Below the pieces are notes generated by a model. That model was not told where the DNA came from and did not search any database. It saw only the letters and a program-made list of their open reading frames with translations. Of a stretch of DNA of 64,000 bases, positions 33,130 through 47,092 are shown in pieces. Source of the stretch: Vitellaria paradoxa (taxonomy: Eukaryota > Streptophyta > Magnoliopsida > Ericales > Sapotaceae); assembly GCA_019916065.1 (NCBI GenBank), contig CM034238.1, forward strand, positions 40,081,375 through 40,145,374. Reading direction: 5' to 3'. The position numbers were made by a program, and so were the translations under genes. Position 1 is the stretch's first letter. Every line of letters begins with the position of its first letter.

Positions 33130-35032
33130 CTTCTCAACATATAAAGTAAAATTAGTAAGAATTTTTATAATTCTAAACTTAATCAGGATAGGGTGAAGAA
33201 TTTCATCCTTACCTTAGCCTCCACCTCAAATCTTATCAAATTTTAATTTCTTCTATCAACTCGCGCTCTATTAGGGTATGAACAAATTAAATTTCTCGCT
33301 TTACCCATCCTATTACCATCTTTATTCATCAGATCTGTTGTTTTACTTATCCCACACTATGTAGCAAGTTTACAAAATAATTTATGGTAAATTACATTGA
33401 CCTCCAATTACAGGTACTTCCCTTAAGCATTGAAAACTTAGCTATACCTTCTTTATTTTAAATATTGCTAATAATTATCTTCTCGCGTTAGTTTTCTACC
33501 TAATGGCGTTAAAAAAATGCACAAAAAGAGAATAAAATTCTTTAAATAATTTAACCGCAATTATAAGGTACTCCACCCAACCATTTGAAAATTATCAACG
33601 TGTCACAAATCATATAAAATTATAGATACTTCCCCTGGTCATTTGAAAATTACAAAAAGCTTCCTCGCTTTAAAATATTATTTTCTTAATTTTCTCTATC
33701 TCAACTATTATTTTGGTAAAAAAATTAAACATGATATTCTAATTTGAGTTTCATCTTAATCATCAACAATCATTTCACTCTTTAGTTTACCATTAATACA
33801 TTAATTATTGGAAATTTTTTCTAATAATTCAATTATAAAATTTATTAGTAGACACATAGTGTAGTAAATCCTAAAAATTCTTGATTTGAACCCTTTAATT
33901 CCATCAAATTATGTAAAGCTCACATCAATCTCTTCAAAATTATTTTGATCTATAATTTGACAACCAGAAATTAAATTACTCTAAACACCCAATACTGTAT
34001 TTTGGTAAAATATAACTATTATTTCAATGTATTTTGTGCAATTTTCATGAAAACTGCCAAAAAAAAAAATAGGTTGGTTCTTATCATTATTGCTTAAATT
34101 AATTAAATAAAAATAGCAAGTGATAAATTAAATAAAATCAATTTAAGAAATAAATACTCAAATCAACACTTTTCTCAATAAAACTGGTAAAAAAAATCTT
34201 TCACTTAAAAAACAAGAACTTTAACACCCTAATAACATAATTTTATAAATAAATTAGTATTTATGTAATTTGAGGGATACAATCAGAAAGTGAGAAAGGG
34301 AAGGAAAGATGATTTTGATAGAGACGAAATCAGAAGTCTTTAAGGGTGAAATATTTCTGTAAGGCTATTCAGCAACAAAGGGCGGCGGGCTTCAATTGGG
34401 CCAGAGTGTGAAAATCGAGGGCAACCCCAAAAAAGGCTTTTTTGGGTGGTGCTTAATACGTGGAAAAACATTAACTATTCATAATTTGGCTTCCATTTGA
34501 TTTAATGTAAATTTTTAAAAATTTCTAGTAGTTATTTATTTTTTATCTTACTGCACGAATTACGAACATATTTATTTTATTTTATCTCACTTTATTTTAT
34601 TTTTTATCACTCCAAACATATTTTTGATTAAAATAAAACAAAATATTATTAATCAGTATTGCCTATGCAACATGACCAAGGAATGTATAAATGGATCATC
34701 AATTTATTTGTGCATCGTCAGTGGTCCAAAAAATTATGGGAGATTGCATTGTCGCATTTTAATGTATAGTGAGTGTTTTTGAAAAATACGAAGCATACTG
34801 GGGATCAAGTATCCTTTGGAGGAGAAGGAAAGCATGGATACTCATGATTCTCCTTTCTTTATCTTGGATGATATAAGGAGAAAGAAATGCAAGAACTTTT
34901 CAAGGCATTTGTCCTTTTTAGATTAAAAAGCAATTTTGTGATTATTTTATTTAGACCGTTGTCCGGGGGCCAAAATCCAGACTTATATATATTTTTTGTC
35001 CTTTGTTGTTAGCTTCGTTGTAATTGAATCTT
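33130..35032. other. AT-rich intergenic DNA, no gene seen
   Basis: No gene was recognised. 34510-34620 is a single copy of the small repeat that flanks the PR-1 fragment (ATTTATTTTTTATCTTACTG, CACGAATTACGAA, TTTTTTATCACTCCAAACA). Confidence 0.45.
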
Positions 35033-36121
35033 TAAGGGTTTTTTTTTTTTTTTTTTTTGTTGTTGTTTTTTTTTACTGTTTTCTATTTTTTGTTTTCAGT
35101 TGCCATTTATTTTTTTTTTAAATGAAAACTAAAACTGCGTTTGAAAATACAAGTTTGTTTACAATTATTAATTTTTTATTTTAGAAAATATTTAATTTTA
35201 TTAGTTTTAAAATTTTAATAGACTTAATAAAATATATTTTATATTAATTTAATTTAATTATTATAATTATTTATTTTAATTGAATTAAATTAAATTATAT
35301 AATTAATTAAATTAATATAGTAAATTATTTATTAAAATCATTTAATTCAATAAATATAAAATATATTAAAATATATTATTTATTAAAAATAATTTAATAA
35401 AATATATTTCACATTAAATAAATAATTAAATTAGATTATTTATTAAATTAAATTATTTATTTTTAAATTAATTAAAATCATTTAATTATTTATTAAAATA
35501 ATTTAATATAATATATTTTATATAAATTAAATTAATTAAATCATAAATAATTTAATTTAATTATGATATTTATTTAAAACAATTTAATAATAATTATTAA
35601 ATTAAATTAAATTAAAAATTAATGTAATTTAATTATTTATTATTAATTATTTTATATAAATTAATTTAATTATTAAATTAAATAAAGTAATTATTATATT
35701 TATTTCAGATAATTTAGCAATAATTAATTATTAAATTTAATTAATTAATTTGGTTTTATTATTTATTAAAAATTATTTATATTAATTTATATAATTAATT
35801 TAATTTATTGAATTTAATTATATTCTTTTAATTTATTATTTATTAAAATAACTTATTTTAATAAAATATTTGAATAAAATAATTTATTTTTATGTAATGT
35901 AACAAAAATAGACAAAGTTTTAAAATTGACAAAATATTGGTAACAGAAAAAAAAAACTACAGTGAAAACACCTATTTTCTGTTTACGTTTTTCCGTTTAT
36001 GTTTTCATTTATTTTTAAAACAAAAAAACGAAAACAAGTTTATCAAACATGTTTCTGTTGCGAGATTACAAAATTTTGAAAGCATAAACAGAAAACGGAA
36101 ACGTTACCAAACGGAGCCTAA
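35033..36121 (-). mobile_element. ~1-kb AT-only element, copy B, with TAA duplication
   Basis: Element 35036-36118 is the reverse of copy A (7617-8600). On the minus strand it starts GGCTCCGTTTGGTAACGTTT and keeps the landmarks AACAGAAACATG, GTGTTTTCACTG, TTTTGTCTATTTTTGTTACA and a core of almost pure A/T (about 35160-35850). TAA precedes and follows it (35033-35035, 36119-36121). The left terminus has become a long T run. No transposase is encoded. The 3-bp TAA duplication and the CGTTTGG end point to the PIF/Harbinger group. Confidence 0.78.
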
Positions 36122-38988
36122 GAGTTTTGTGTAAGGGTAACATCCTCTAAGCCTTTTTAATCACATTGCTTTACTTATCACAAAAAAGAGGCTTAAATTT
36201 GAAGATTTGAAGATTTATTGTTCATATAATTGCTAATCTTTTGTAATAAAAGTATAAAAATAGTTTTCACAAATTGAAATGATTTGGGACGAATATAAAA
36301 TTAAAATTACAATTATGTCTTTTATTTTTACCAAAGTAATGGTAGTAATAGAAAGTTTGAAAAAATATTCTTTTAAAAAAGGAAAACATTATGTATTTGT
36401 AAAATAATTAGGAGACGCTTTGTAATTTAAGTTGTTGAGAAGTTTCATGTAATTTTCAAATTGATAAGTTTCAATAACTAACAGAATAGATTACCATTAA
36501 TGTCAAGTTAAAAAATAACAAAGAAAAAAATCTTTATAGGTTTCAAATTGCTAAAAAAAATCTTAGTAATTACATTAATGTTTAAGAGAGGTTAGTGTAA
36601 CTTATCCTATAATTTATTCTTTATTATGTATATATCAACTTCCTCAACCGTTTCATTTTAGATTTAGAGTTAGTTACACAGACACCCCCTATTACTCCTG
36701 ATTCTCAGATTGCCCCTCTCATATTCTAATTCTTTAACTCTCTAATCCACTCAAAAGGAGTCCACTAAGAAATAGTAGATCCAAATGGACAAAATGACTT
36801 TTATACCATTATCATACATATGATATAATATGATTTGAAAAAATATATATGTATAATACGAAATCCCTGTTAAGCCTATTATCTAATAAAATCTTTCAGA
36901 ATGTGACGAGGTATTTCATCAGTCAAATCTTTGATCTCACTATTGAGAAGCAAAGGAAAGCCTGGGTAACCTTAATTGAAAATCAAAGGGGAAGTCAAAG
37001 AAATAACAATCGAAGAGCTAAAAGAAGAGTTCTCATAAGTTTGAGAAACCTTAGGGGAAGAGTTTTCGTAATTCTCATTCATTCTTCATTTTCTAGTTTC
37101 TTAGTGAAGTAATCAACTAGTGTAACCTTAGGTGACCTTAACTGAACAGAAAAGCTTTTAGTATCAAGGCTTAGTAGAAGTTACCACAATTCCATGTTTT
37201 ATAATGTTGAATAGTTATATATCTAAGTTTAATTCATAAATAATTAGAGTTTGAAACATGATTGGTTTGTTTTTTGAGATATGTAAGATTGCATAGCTTA
37301 TTGGTTTATTCTCTTGAGCACATTTGGTTTGTTGTTTGAATGGTCCCTATTTAATATTCAAAGTTTTACATCTCAAATATATATCTAACAATTGCCTAAC
37401 ACCCAAGTTGGTTTGTTCATACAAATTCTTATTTATTTATGTAAAAAAATAGTGCTCCCAATGTCCTCTGTTTTTGAAATATTTGATAAAATGGTCCCCA
37501 TATCCCTCTATAATCATACCTAGATATTTTTATATGATTATTTATATATTAGTATATATGATTCCTTATATAGGGTTAATGTGAAAGGTTCATTTTTAGA
37601 TACACTACGCTAGGATATTTGTTGCAGAACCAAAAAGATAGTAAGTCAGTTATGAGGCTAGCACGTGCAAAGTTGACCCTAATTTAATATCATACTTTCA
37701 AATGATTGACATAGTAAAATAGTCAGGTGGTTCAAATAATTCAACAGTTTATTACTTGCTCACTCCAAGTGCCAATGTCAGTTGTAGCAAGATAAATCAG
37801 ATGAAATCTGGGTTGTGTTTACAGAAAGTGTGTGGCTCTAGTAATAGAATTGGAAAGTTGTTTTGAAAAGGAATTCACTTTAAAAGGAATTTTAAAAATA
37901 AAAAAGGGGTCTAAAAGTGGTGTTGAAGTGGAACTAACCTAAGATTAAAATTAAAATAAAAGAATTAAAATAAGCTTGGTCCCAAATGAATTTCCATAGT
38001 GGTATATTTACAAAATTCCCTTAACATTTTAATTTAACTCGACCCAAATGTAACTAAAGAACATTTGGTCAAAGGATTATACTTAATTATGAAATTCAAT
38101 TCTAGTGAAACTTTCGAAAGAGTTTTTCCATTCAATAGGTTCCATTAAATCAAGTTTTCCACATACTTGATCAGAGCATATGAATTATAAATCTTGACTA
38201 CCTAAAGGTGATTCTAAATTCGTTTAAGTAGAATCAAATATTCACTTTGAAGGAAGATGAAATTGGGTTCGGAAATTATAGAAAAATCGTTTCTACTTGT
38301 TTAAGCCATTAAATTAAACACCAAGTTAGTGTAGTTCAAGGTTGTACATAAAATTTCTTATCTAAGCAACAGTATTGCAAAACCTTTAAACCTAGCACAG
38401 TTAGCAAATAATTTTAAATTCATAAAAGGGTTCTTAAAATTCTTAAACAAGATCAACAATCCTAACATATAACTTAAGTTTCAATAATGAAAACCAAACA
38501 TACCACAAAAACTAAAATCTAATCCAACCATGTCTATTCATACGAAACCAAAGAAAAAGCTAAACTAAAAATATGAAAGTAGAAATTAAACAAAAGAATT
38601 CTTAAAATGTAAACTAAAGAAAAAGAAACTTACATGGACAATGAAAAAAATCTAAGCTAACTACATGAAGATAGAAAGGAAGAAGACGATGAAAAACTGC
38701 TTGGATAGTCTCTTTTATTCTAACAACTCATACAAATTGATAATATTCTCACATTCTATAACATCCAAACATCTAATTATATATTATATAATAGCGGAGG
38801 AGAAAGCCTTAAAGATTCAACATATGTAACTGCTATTTGAAACTTGGGCCATCGTCTGAATAGGGTGGATGACTCTTTTGCCTTACCCAATTTTCTGCTT
38901 TTCTCAAACTGCACAACTTTTTGTCAACCACACGGGTGTGCAAAAGGCCACATGTACCTAGACAGGGGCCTGAACAGGATTTTTGCAC
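36122..38988. other. AT-rich intergenic DNA, no gene seen
   Basis: Frames such as 36849-37112 show no recognisable domain. No tRNA or clear repeat pair was found. The content looks like ordinary intergenic plant DNA. Confidence 0.45.
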
Positions 38989-39122
38989 TTAGTTGGTGTT
39001 TGCTTTCTCAGAAAAAAAAAGAAAAGGGAAAAAAAAAACTAAAAATTGGTGTCAAAGTGACACGTGATGAAATTTGATTAAAGAAATTGGATTTTTTTTT
39101 CTGTGGATCCAAACACCCCTTA
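38989..39122. mobile_element. Tourist-like MITE with TTA duplication
   Basis: A 128-bp element (38992-39119) between TTA (38989-38991) and TTA (39120-39122). The left end reads GTTGGTGTTTGCTTTCTCAG then AAAAAAA. The right end on the minus strand reads GGGGTGTTTGGATCCACAGA then AAAAAAA. A related copy is at about 6976-7128. Confidence 0.7.
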
Positions 39123-42100
39123 GTCAATTTTTTGCAGTTTTCTTATTTCATACTCCTTATCATCTGTACTAGTGTGTGCATGGGCTACCATCCGGAAAAG
39201 GGTTTGAACAACATCGGCTCTTTTAGCTTATTTTGCTTTCGTCTTCATTCTTACACTTTGCTTTGGTCTGACTTGCTTTCTCTCTTCCTTAATTATATCA
39301 TTGGTGACTTTTAGATCCTTAATTATCAAATTTGCCTCCTGCAAATATACAAGCACCAAAAATACACAAGAATAAAATATTTAATATAAAATTGAGCAAT
39401 GAACAAGTATAAATGAATAATTGGCCTGCTAAAATAAAATGATAATCACAATATTGCATGTCAATCGTTTACCATAGGCTTCCAATTCTAACATAAATGA
39501 GTAATTGTAACTAAAATGACATCATTTTAGTTGATGAAACTATTTTGCAAGCTAAGCATGAGCCCAAATTAAGCACTATGCTATTGTTTAAGCCCAACTC
39601 CATTTAAAAATTGACTCAACTCATTTGGATTAATTCCACCCTTGTTACATCATTTTTCTCTATGAACACCAAATAAGTCATCAAGAGGCCTTTGCCCCAA
39701 GCATCCAAGAATTGAGCAAATTTCCTTTACCTATTTAATTATAAAAAAAGAGAAAAAAATTCCTCAACCTCTATGCATCAGACAAGATCATTATTTCAAA
39801 CAAAGATTTCAACCTCTGTTAAAATTGAAGTCAATGTTTGAAATGAGTTCAACCTCAAAGTTGTGGGAAAAAGGGGAAAAAAAAGACATTTTTAAGGCCT
39901 AATTGCATTGTTACAAACAACTATTTTAAACTCACCATTTTAAAAATCCGCTTTAAAGGAGGCTTATAACTCTTTCTTGAAGTCATACTTAACAGTCTTG
40001 AAAATGTTTAAAGGTTGTGTTTTAAAATAATGAGACAACTTTAACATCATTTTTTGTAACAACAATTTTGGCCTTTAATATATGTATATATATCTATTTC
40101 ATTATGTCTAACACTAAAATCATTTGTCCAATAGATGAAGTAGGGAATTATTATTATTATTTTTTTTTTTTTTAGTGAACTAGTGAAGGAATTTTGCTCA
40201 AATTGTCCATGCTTGAGGGCAAAAACTTTTGTCATAAACTTATTTAATGAGTTAGCATTTTTTTTTAATGGGTAAGTTGTTTAATCCACAATTGAAAAGT
40301 CACAAATTCAACAACAATGATTTATGTTTTTTCTTGTCCACTCTACAATTTCTTAAGAATTAATCAAAAAGAACTAATTTGAATAAAGCAGACCTAAAAT
40401 AAGCGCCTAAATTAATATTTATCAACCATTCATTATGTAGACAGTATATAGAAAGAAAGTATCAATATCAATGTCTCTGTATCATTGGAGGAATTGAAGA
40501 GTTGGATTTGTCACTTGGAATGCAATTCCAACCCGCGTAACTCGCCTTTCATGTGTGATCAAACCATGAAGATTTGATAATTGGATCACAAATCCACCTT
40601 TATTTCCCTCTAAATTTACATTGGAGATCTTACGTGGGCTCCAATTGAAAGTTCGCTAGTGTTAAGGAGAAAATGGCCTTGGTGAAATTTTTTAGAGAGA
40701 TCAGATAAAGAGTAATGGGTTCTTGATTGTTGTAGTGTATTTTTCACTGCAGCCCTTGATGTGCTTGAATAAATAGTTTAAATTTAATCAAAATAAGTTT
40801 GACTATACTTAAAAATTTTATTAAATTGAATTTATAACTCTTGATTAAATCTAAGTCATTAATTTAAGAACACTAGGGGCTACAGTGAAAAATTCACTGC
40901 AACAATTAGCAATCCGAGACTAACCAGGAGAGAAATAATTGGTGGTGGTGGCGGTGTTCATTCTATTCTCTCGATGTGGGGAATTGAACCATATGTTTGG
41001 ACTTCAAGTGAATAGAATCGAATGGTAATTAAAGAAAAAAAATGAAAATATGTATACTTTGTTTACTTTTCAAGAAAATTCTCAAAAAAATGAAAATTTA
41101 AATTAAAAATTTTACGTTGATGAACTAAAAAGTAAAAAATAAAAATCTTAATAGATAAACTTTTGGATGCCCTATTTTCACTGAACAAATAGTCTCTTGC
41201 GCTCTACTTCATCTTTTTCATTAAGTGAAATTATAAAACTCTCTTTTTTAGGTTAGCTATTCTTGTGTATAATTTAAAATTACATAATTACCCTTCATAA
41301 ACAAATATTTACAAATTTGAACAAACACTCTTATACTTACAAAATAATAAAATAATATTTTTTAAAGACTAAAATAAATTTTATTTATATTTATATTTTT
41401 AACAATTGAAAATTTATTTTATTTTATTTCATAATTTAATCAAATAAAAAATTAACTTTATCCATTCTTTCTTTTTTTTTTTTTACAAACTTTTGTTATT
41501 TTAACTTTTGTCATCATCCTCAAGTTATTTAATAAGGTTTTATACGATCCTTTCAATTCTTGTAATGTAATAATATATTTTAAAAATAATTTGATAAAAT
41601 AAAATATGAGAAAAAATGTAATTGTGGTGAATGTTAAAATAAATAAATTATGAAAGATTTGTAAAAAAATAAAAATAAATATCAAGATGATAAAAAGACA
41701 AAAGTTTGTAAATAAATTAAAATGAAATAAGTTATTTTTTATTTGATTAAGCTATAAAATAAATTACAACTTATTTTATATGATTGATAAAAATATAAAT
41801 GAAAATAAAATTTAGTTAACCTTTCAAAACATTTTTTCTGACATAAAACCTGCAAATATGAAAATAATACAACTTATAAATTTAAATTTTTAATTATCCT
41901 TTACCCTATTAACTCTTTTTGCCAATTCTAAATTTAAAATAGAATCATTAATTTTTTTCTCACCATTCATGTATGAAAAAAATAGAACTCCTAAAAATCT
42001 AATTAGGAAAATCAATAAATAGAAAAAATTAACTGTTAAGTGTATACTGAAAAAAGTATTTTTCTTTTGAAAACTAAATTTAAAATTTTAATAATAACAA

Positions 42101-42239
42101 ATTTTTTTTAATAAAAAATTTAAAATTAAAAATTTTTACCATAATAAGATAATTCATTTGCAAAAGTGATTTTTTTAAAAAAATATGGTATTTTCCTATC
42201 CACTTGTTAAAATATCTAAAAATAATTGGTAAGTTACCT

Positions 42240-42270
<31 letters not shown>

Positions 42271-43514
42271 ATAATTTTAATTATAAAATAAAAGTATTTA
42301 AAACATTGTAATTAATTCTTGTATTGAGTTTTTGTACAAGGGTTTTTATGACTTTATAAGTATATAAAATATATATAAAAAGAAATATGGGTAATTACGT
42401 AATTTTAATCGATGAAAAAAGTACAGTAGAGTGCAAATAGGCTCACTCTAAATTTTTGTACATTAATTGTAGTTTATACAGAAACCAATTATATTTAAGC
42501 TTAGTGTTTTAACGTATAATATTTTCCACAATATAGGTAAAATTATTTTGTGGAAAAACATTTTACATTAAAATATACAAAACTCTTGTGTAAACTTTTG
42601 TTACATTCTGAATAAAAGTTCATGTAATTAGAACATTTTTTGTGTTACGAATAATAATGTTTTAAAACTATTTCTGAAAATTTTGTTGATGAAAAATATA
42701 TTTTAAAATAATATTTTTTAAATTTAAAAATAAGAATTCTTTGAAAATAGTATTTGAAATAACTTTTTGAAAAATGTAATTTGAAATCACGTTTTTTTGG
42801 CTCTTTCAAACACCTTTTACCCCAGTTGCTAAATTTTAATTAGTTACTCTTGATAAAAGTTACATCAAAGAGTTATCTTATTCTTTGTTAATCCCATCTC
42901 TATAAGAAAATAAAGCAAAATAAAAAATAATAGAGCCAAGTCAACATGTTTTTGAGATAAATATCATGACAAAAATTGATCTACATTAAACGAGTTGACG
43001 TAAAATTAACTTAAGGAGCATTTAAATCCCAAAAAATTTAAACTTTTACTAAATTCTTTTAATTTTCTCTAATCAAAATTCATCACTTGTCAAATTTTCA
43101 CCCACTTCTGATTTTTTTTTGGGGGGAACTAAACACCACCTTAATTAATCTAACTTAAATATTTATAATAATTTTTAATATTTATTTTATATTATATATA
43201 TATATATATATATAATGTATATTTATTATGTTTGGTAGGTAAATGGGAACGGAGAATTCGTTGCCTAACAGAGACGAATATGGAGAAAATTTTTCATCCC
43301 CAAAATAAAGACGAGGATGAGAAAGAGTATTACTAAATAGGAATAGAAACAGAAAAAATTATACCCGCTTCATTAACATCCCTAACTATTAAGTAAATAA
43401 TGACATCAAAAAAATCTTGGACCGTACCACTCTAATCTTTATTATATAGATTATTGAAGTTTAATATGTTCTTCTCATACTACATTTAATACTAATAAAA
43501 GGGTCGCATGTTTC
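39123..43514. other. AT-rich intergenic DNA, no gene seen
   Basis: No gene was recognised. It contains (AT)n runs at 42239-42265 and 43193-43214. A G-rich patch with GGTAGGTAAATGGGAACGGA near 43235-43370 may be a decayed MITE. Frames such as 41458-41685 are AT-driven and hydrophobic. Confidence 0.45.
42239..42265. repeat. (AT)n microsatellite
   Basis: About thirteen AT dinucleotides in a row. Confidence 0.9.
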
Positions 43515-43703
43515 GCACGTGAGTAAGTGCCCAATATTAGAAGCAGATGACAGAATGCTAATAGAAATAAGTGTCAGTATAGTTGATTGGCAGTAAAATG
43601 CAATTAAAATCATACACAAGAGAATCATTAGTTACAAATGAAAGTTAGAACATATGAAAAATATTAAGAAAAAAATTAAATGATGAATACTGTTAGAAAA
43701 CTA
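43515..43703 (+). repeat. ~190-bp direct repeat, left copy
   Basis: GAAGCAGATGACAGAATGCT, AAGTGTCAGTATAGTTGATT, GTTAGAACATATGAAAAATA and GTTAGAAAACTA occur here in the same order, strand and spacing as at 59047-59237. The match ends at CTA, exactly where the 43705 TIR starts. Confidence 0.88.
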
Positions 43704-43830
43704 AGGTGCCGTTTGGCAGCAAAAATTTTAGCGAAAAAATACCAAAATTTGCAATTTGGGCGTTTGGTAAAACACCAAAATTTACCACTTTTTTGTCCTA
43801 CTACAGGAACTCCACAAACGATGCCGTTTT

Positions 43831-45113
43831 GTGAGATTTTGTGATTTTTCTTTTTTGCCCTTCTCATCTTCTTCCTCCGTACTAGGGAAGTGAATACAGG
43901 ATTTGAAGGATATCTGCCTTCAGTTGGTTGATCTACCATCATTCATTGCAATGAAACCACGACATCGCTACTGGCTGCGAAGCTCCAAGTTGAAACTTTC
44001 TCTGTTGTTAACTTCCAGCCATCGGTATAATCTTCGATCTCGAGCTCACAGACAAATGAGACCCACGACACTGCTCCGCGCACCATCACAAAGGTATGGA
44101 AACTATAGAAATAGGGCTAAGTCTAATGATTTTACATTTTTTTGGGCACACTAGGGATATTTGGTCCCCTAAATTATTTTAATTCAGTAATTTATTTGCT
44201 TTAAGTTCATGTTGTGCGAGATATGTTTTTTGCGAATTTGGGTTTTTGGGAGACCAGTATATGTTTACTAGGGTTTGCAAGCTGATATGGGAGTTTTCAT
44301 TGTTAGTCAAGACTATTTGGGGAATCTATTACGGGAGACCCAGGTATGATTTAAGGAACCGGAGTTCAATATGAAGTTGATGTCCCCTCCGATCCACCAT
44401 TTCCTAAAGAAGTTATGGACGTGCCTTCTCCTCCTAAGAAAAAGATGCCCCAAATGTCACCGATCAAAGTCATTCCCTTTTGAGTGAATCTTTATTGTAC
44501 TTGTAGTATGACTTTAGTCAGCCACTAGCAACCGACAACATTTTAACCCCATCCCAAAATTTGGGTCAATTCCCCCTTCATACGTACTCGGGTACATACA
44601 AGGAAAACAAGATTTATAGCCATTGATCTCCTCTTACCAGTCATATTCCATAAGAAGTGCGATGAATAGGGGGCAATCCAATTGTATATGGCACAACATA
44701 TCTACCCCAGCCCTTATTAGTGGTGATTGTTGACACTTTAAGGAAGTAAGGAGCCAATGTATTTTACAGAGACTGACATTGTGTACCTATTGATAAACTT
44801 AATGTTGCCATTTGGCTATCCTGATTTTCGTAGTATTAAGTCGCATGTAATTTTTAACGTGGAAGAATTTTATGTACTTGACTCGTATTATACTCTTCTA
44901 AATTCATTCTTTTCAAGCATGTAACCTTAATTGAAGAACACAAAGCCTAATAGACGCTATATTATTAACGAATGGGTCTACTATATTATAGCAGCTATGG
45001 TAGTGGACTATTAACTGTTTGATTATCAACTACGACGATGTTATTAATTATTTGTTGACATCATCATAATTGTGTATTTTGAGCAATCGTTTATGATTTG
45101 TTGTAGTTCTGTA
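43831..45113. other. Leader region of the Harbinger element
   Basis: No complete gene is present. Around 44364-44484 the plus strand reads a coding-like stretch, VDVPSDPPFPKEVMDVPSPP then KKKMPQMSPIKVIPF and a stop, not recognised. The frame at 43903-44154 is basic and has no known domain. Confidence 0.35.
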
Positions 45114-46481
45114 ATGGAAGGAGAAGACTCACCCATTGATCTCCAACACACCCAACTGATTCAAAATAATCACCGATTTAACCGTTCACGGAGGTCAACA
45201 AATCTCCAACTTGGCGATGCGGCCACTAGCAAGGCCAAATGGGATTATAAGCACAATGGGATCTTACTTGAATTAATGGTCACACTGATAGACGATGGCT
45301 ATAGGAGGGGTAATCATTTGTCACCAATAGGGTTTAGAAAATTAATTGAGGAGTTTTACAAACGAACGGGAAGAATGCACCAGCAAAGCCAACTCAAAAG
45401 TCAACTTGGAAAATTAAGAAAGGATTGGCGGACATGGATGTCCATTAAATCCCCTAAATCAACATGCACTGGTATGGGTTGGGATGCAGTGAAAGAGACT
45501 TGGGATGCTCCTGATTCATGGTGGGCTTCAATGGCACAGGTTCGTACTTCAATTCTATAACATACGCTATTTCTTTAAGTGCTTACTGGTATTGCAGTTG
45601 AACCATATTTGTCCATTTGACATTATTAGGTTCCGCATTTTCAATTTGCACCAACTTTAATAGACTTCCTATTTGTCTCAACTATATTTGTGTAATATTC
45701 ATCCAATGTTCTCCTCCCTTTTGGGCAGCTCAATCCAGATGTGTTGAAGTTCAAAGACAAGGGCCTCGATCATGAAGAGTTGATGGCTAAGGTTTTCCAC
45801 GGCACAACAGCGTCGGGCGAAATGCACTAGACTCCTTCTGCAGGACAAGGGAGTGCTCATTACTTCCATGTGCCTTCCGATGGGAACAATAAGGACAATC
45901 AAGGCTCAGGACCCACTCCGCAAAGCCCATTTCAAACTTTCACTCATGTCAATGCAGAGGGTCCCAGGTCAGGAAGTCAAAAACGAAAAAGAACAGTTGA
46001 GGATTCCTCGGACGATGGGTTTACTGTAGGACGTCAGCGAGGGTCTATTGGTGCGCGTGTAGGTCGCGAGTTGGGGCGCCTTGCAGATGCTGCTGAGGAC
46101 TTGAAGGGTAACAAGTTGCACATTATATATAATGCCCCTGGGTGTGGCATTGATGATTGCCTTGCGAAGCTGACAACCCTTGAAGGCGTGGCTGTGATGG
46201 GCCCGTTGTATGTTTTCGCGACTAATTTGTTGGGCTCGCAGATTGCCAGGGAGACTTTTATGAACTTGCCGTCCGATGAAGCGATGGTGCAATGGTTGGA
46301 ACTTCAAAGATCAAAGCATGCACATGCACATGCACAGTACCCATTTGCCTCTTCGATCCCAATGCCTCCTCCGGCTCCTTTTAGCTATCCCCAACCACCG
46401 AGTTTCAACTACCCACCCCCTACTTACACCAACCCCTCAACCCCTCTGCCTGGTTCGAACTACCACCCACCCCCAAACTAA
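45114..46481 (+). pseudogene. PIF/Harbinger ORF1, Myb/SANT-like DNA-binding protein, one nonsense codon
   Basis: Two exons. Exon 1 (45114-45539) encodes a Myb/SANT-like (trihelix-like) domain: AKWDYKHNGILLELMVTLID, FRKLIEEFYKRTGRMHQQSQ, LKSQLGKLRKDWRTWMSIKS and TGMGWDAVKETWDAPDSWW. A GT donor follows at 45540. The acceptor TTTTGGGCAG leads into exon 2 at 45729 in the same phase (LNPDVLKFKDKGLDHEELMA). Exon 2 continues to a TAA at 46479-46481, through a Lys/Arg-rich stretch (SQKRKRTVED) and a conserved helical tail with MGPLYVFATNLLGSQIARET, then a Pro-rich end. The only defect is an in-frame TAG at 45828-45830, probably from TGG. ORF1 binds the element ends and works with the transposase, here 0.6 kb downstream. 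Full length would be 392 residues. Confidence 0.85.
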
Positions 46482-47092
46482 CCCCTTGCCGATGGGAAAT
46501 ACTTTTATTTTGCTGGCCATTTGCCAATGCAGTTGCATATAGAGTTTTACTTCACATGTTTACCTTGTCTGCGACTACATTAGGACTTTGTTTGAATATA
46601 GTGTGTTTTCCCTACACACTACAAATGTTATTAGGCTATGTATGATTAAAAGCCCATGTATAACTTCACGTGTTTTAATGGGCTGCTACTACATTACAAT
46701 TTTGTTCGCACATGCTAAGTAGTGTGTTTTCCCTGTACACTACAAATGTGGTTGCCTTCGAACGCATATATGTATAACTGACAATATGAAGTGTTATAAT
46801 AGTTTGTTTTGATGGGCATTTATAATCTCTCCATCCATTCGTCAACTTGCCATTTCCAAATGCATGTTTGATATGTATTTATTTTTTGTCCTCTATTTCT
46901 TTCTTTGTTTCTTTTAACATATTCTGCCTATTGAATCAAAATCACACACGCCGGTTGAGACTCTTAATTTACTTATTTACATTTCACAATTTTCTTTTAA
47001 GTATATTAGTTTATTAATCATTTTCTAATATGCGGATACTAACGGGCATGCTCTTCTATTTTGCATTACAGCAACTGCAGGTGATCAAGATA

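Noticed and set aside
43676..43942. Minus-strand 88-codon frame at the left TIR
   Set aside because: It overlaps the terminal inverted repeat and has no recognisable domain.
46276..46542. Plus-strand 88-codon frame overlapping ORF1
   Set aside because: It is the +1 reading of the His/Pro-rich tail of ORF1.
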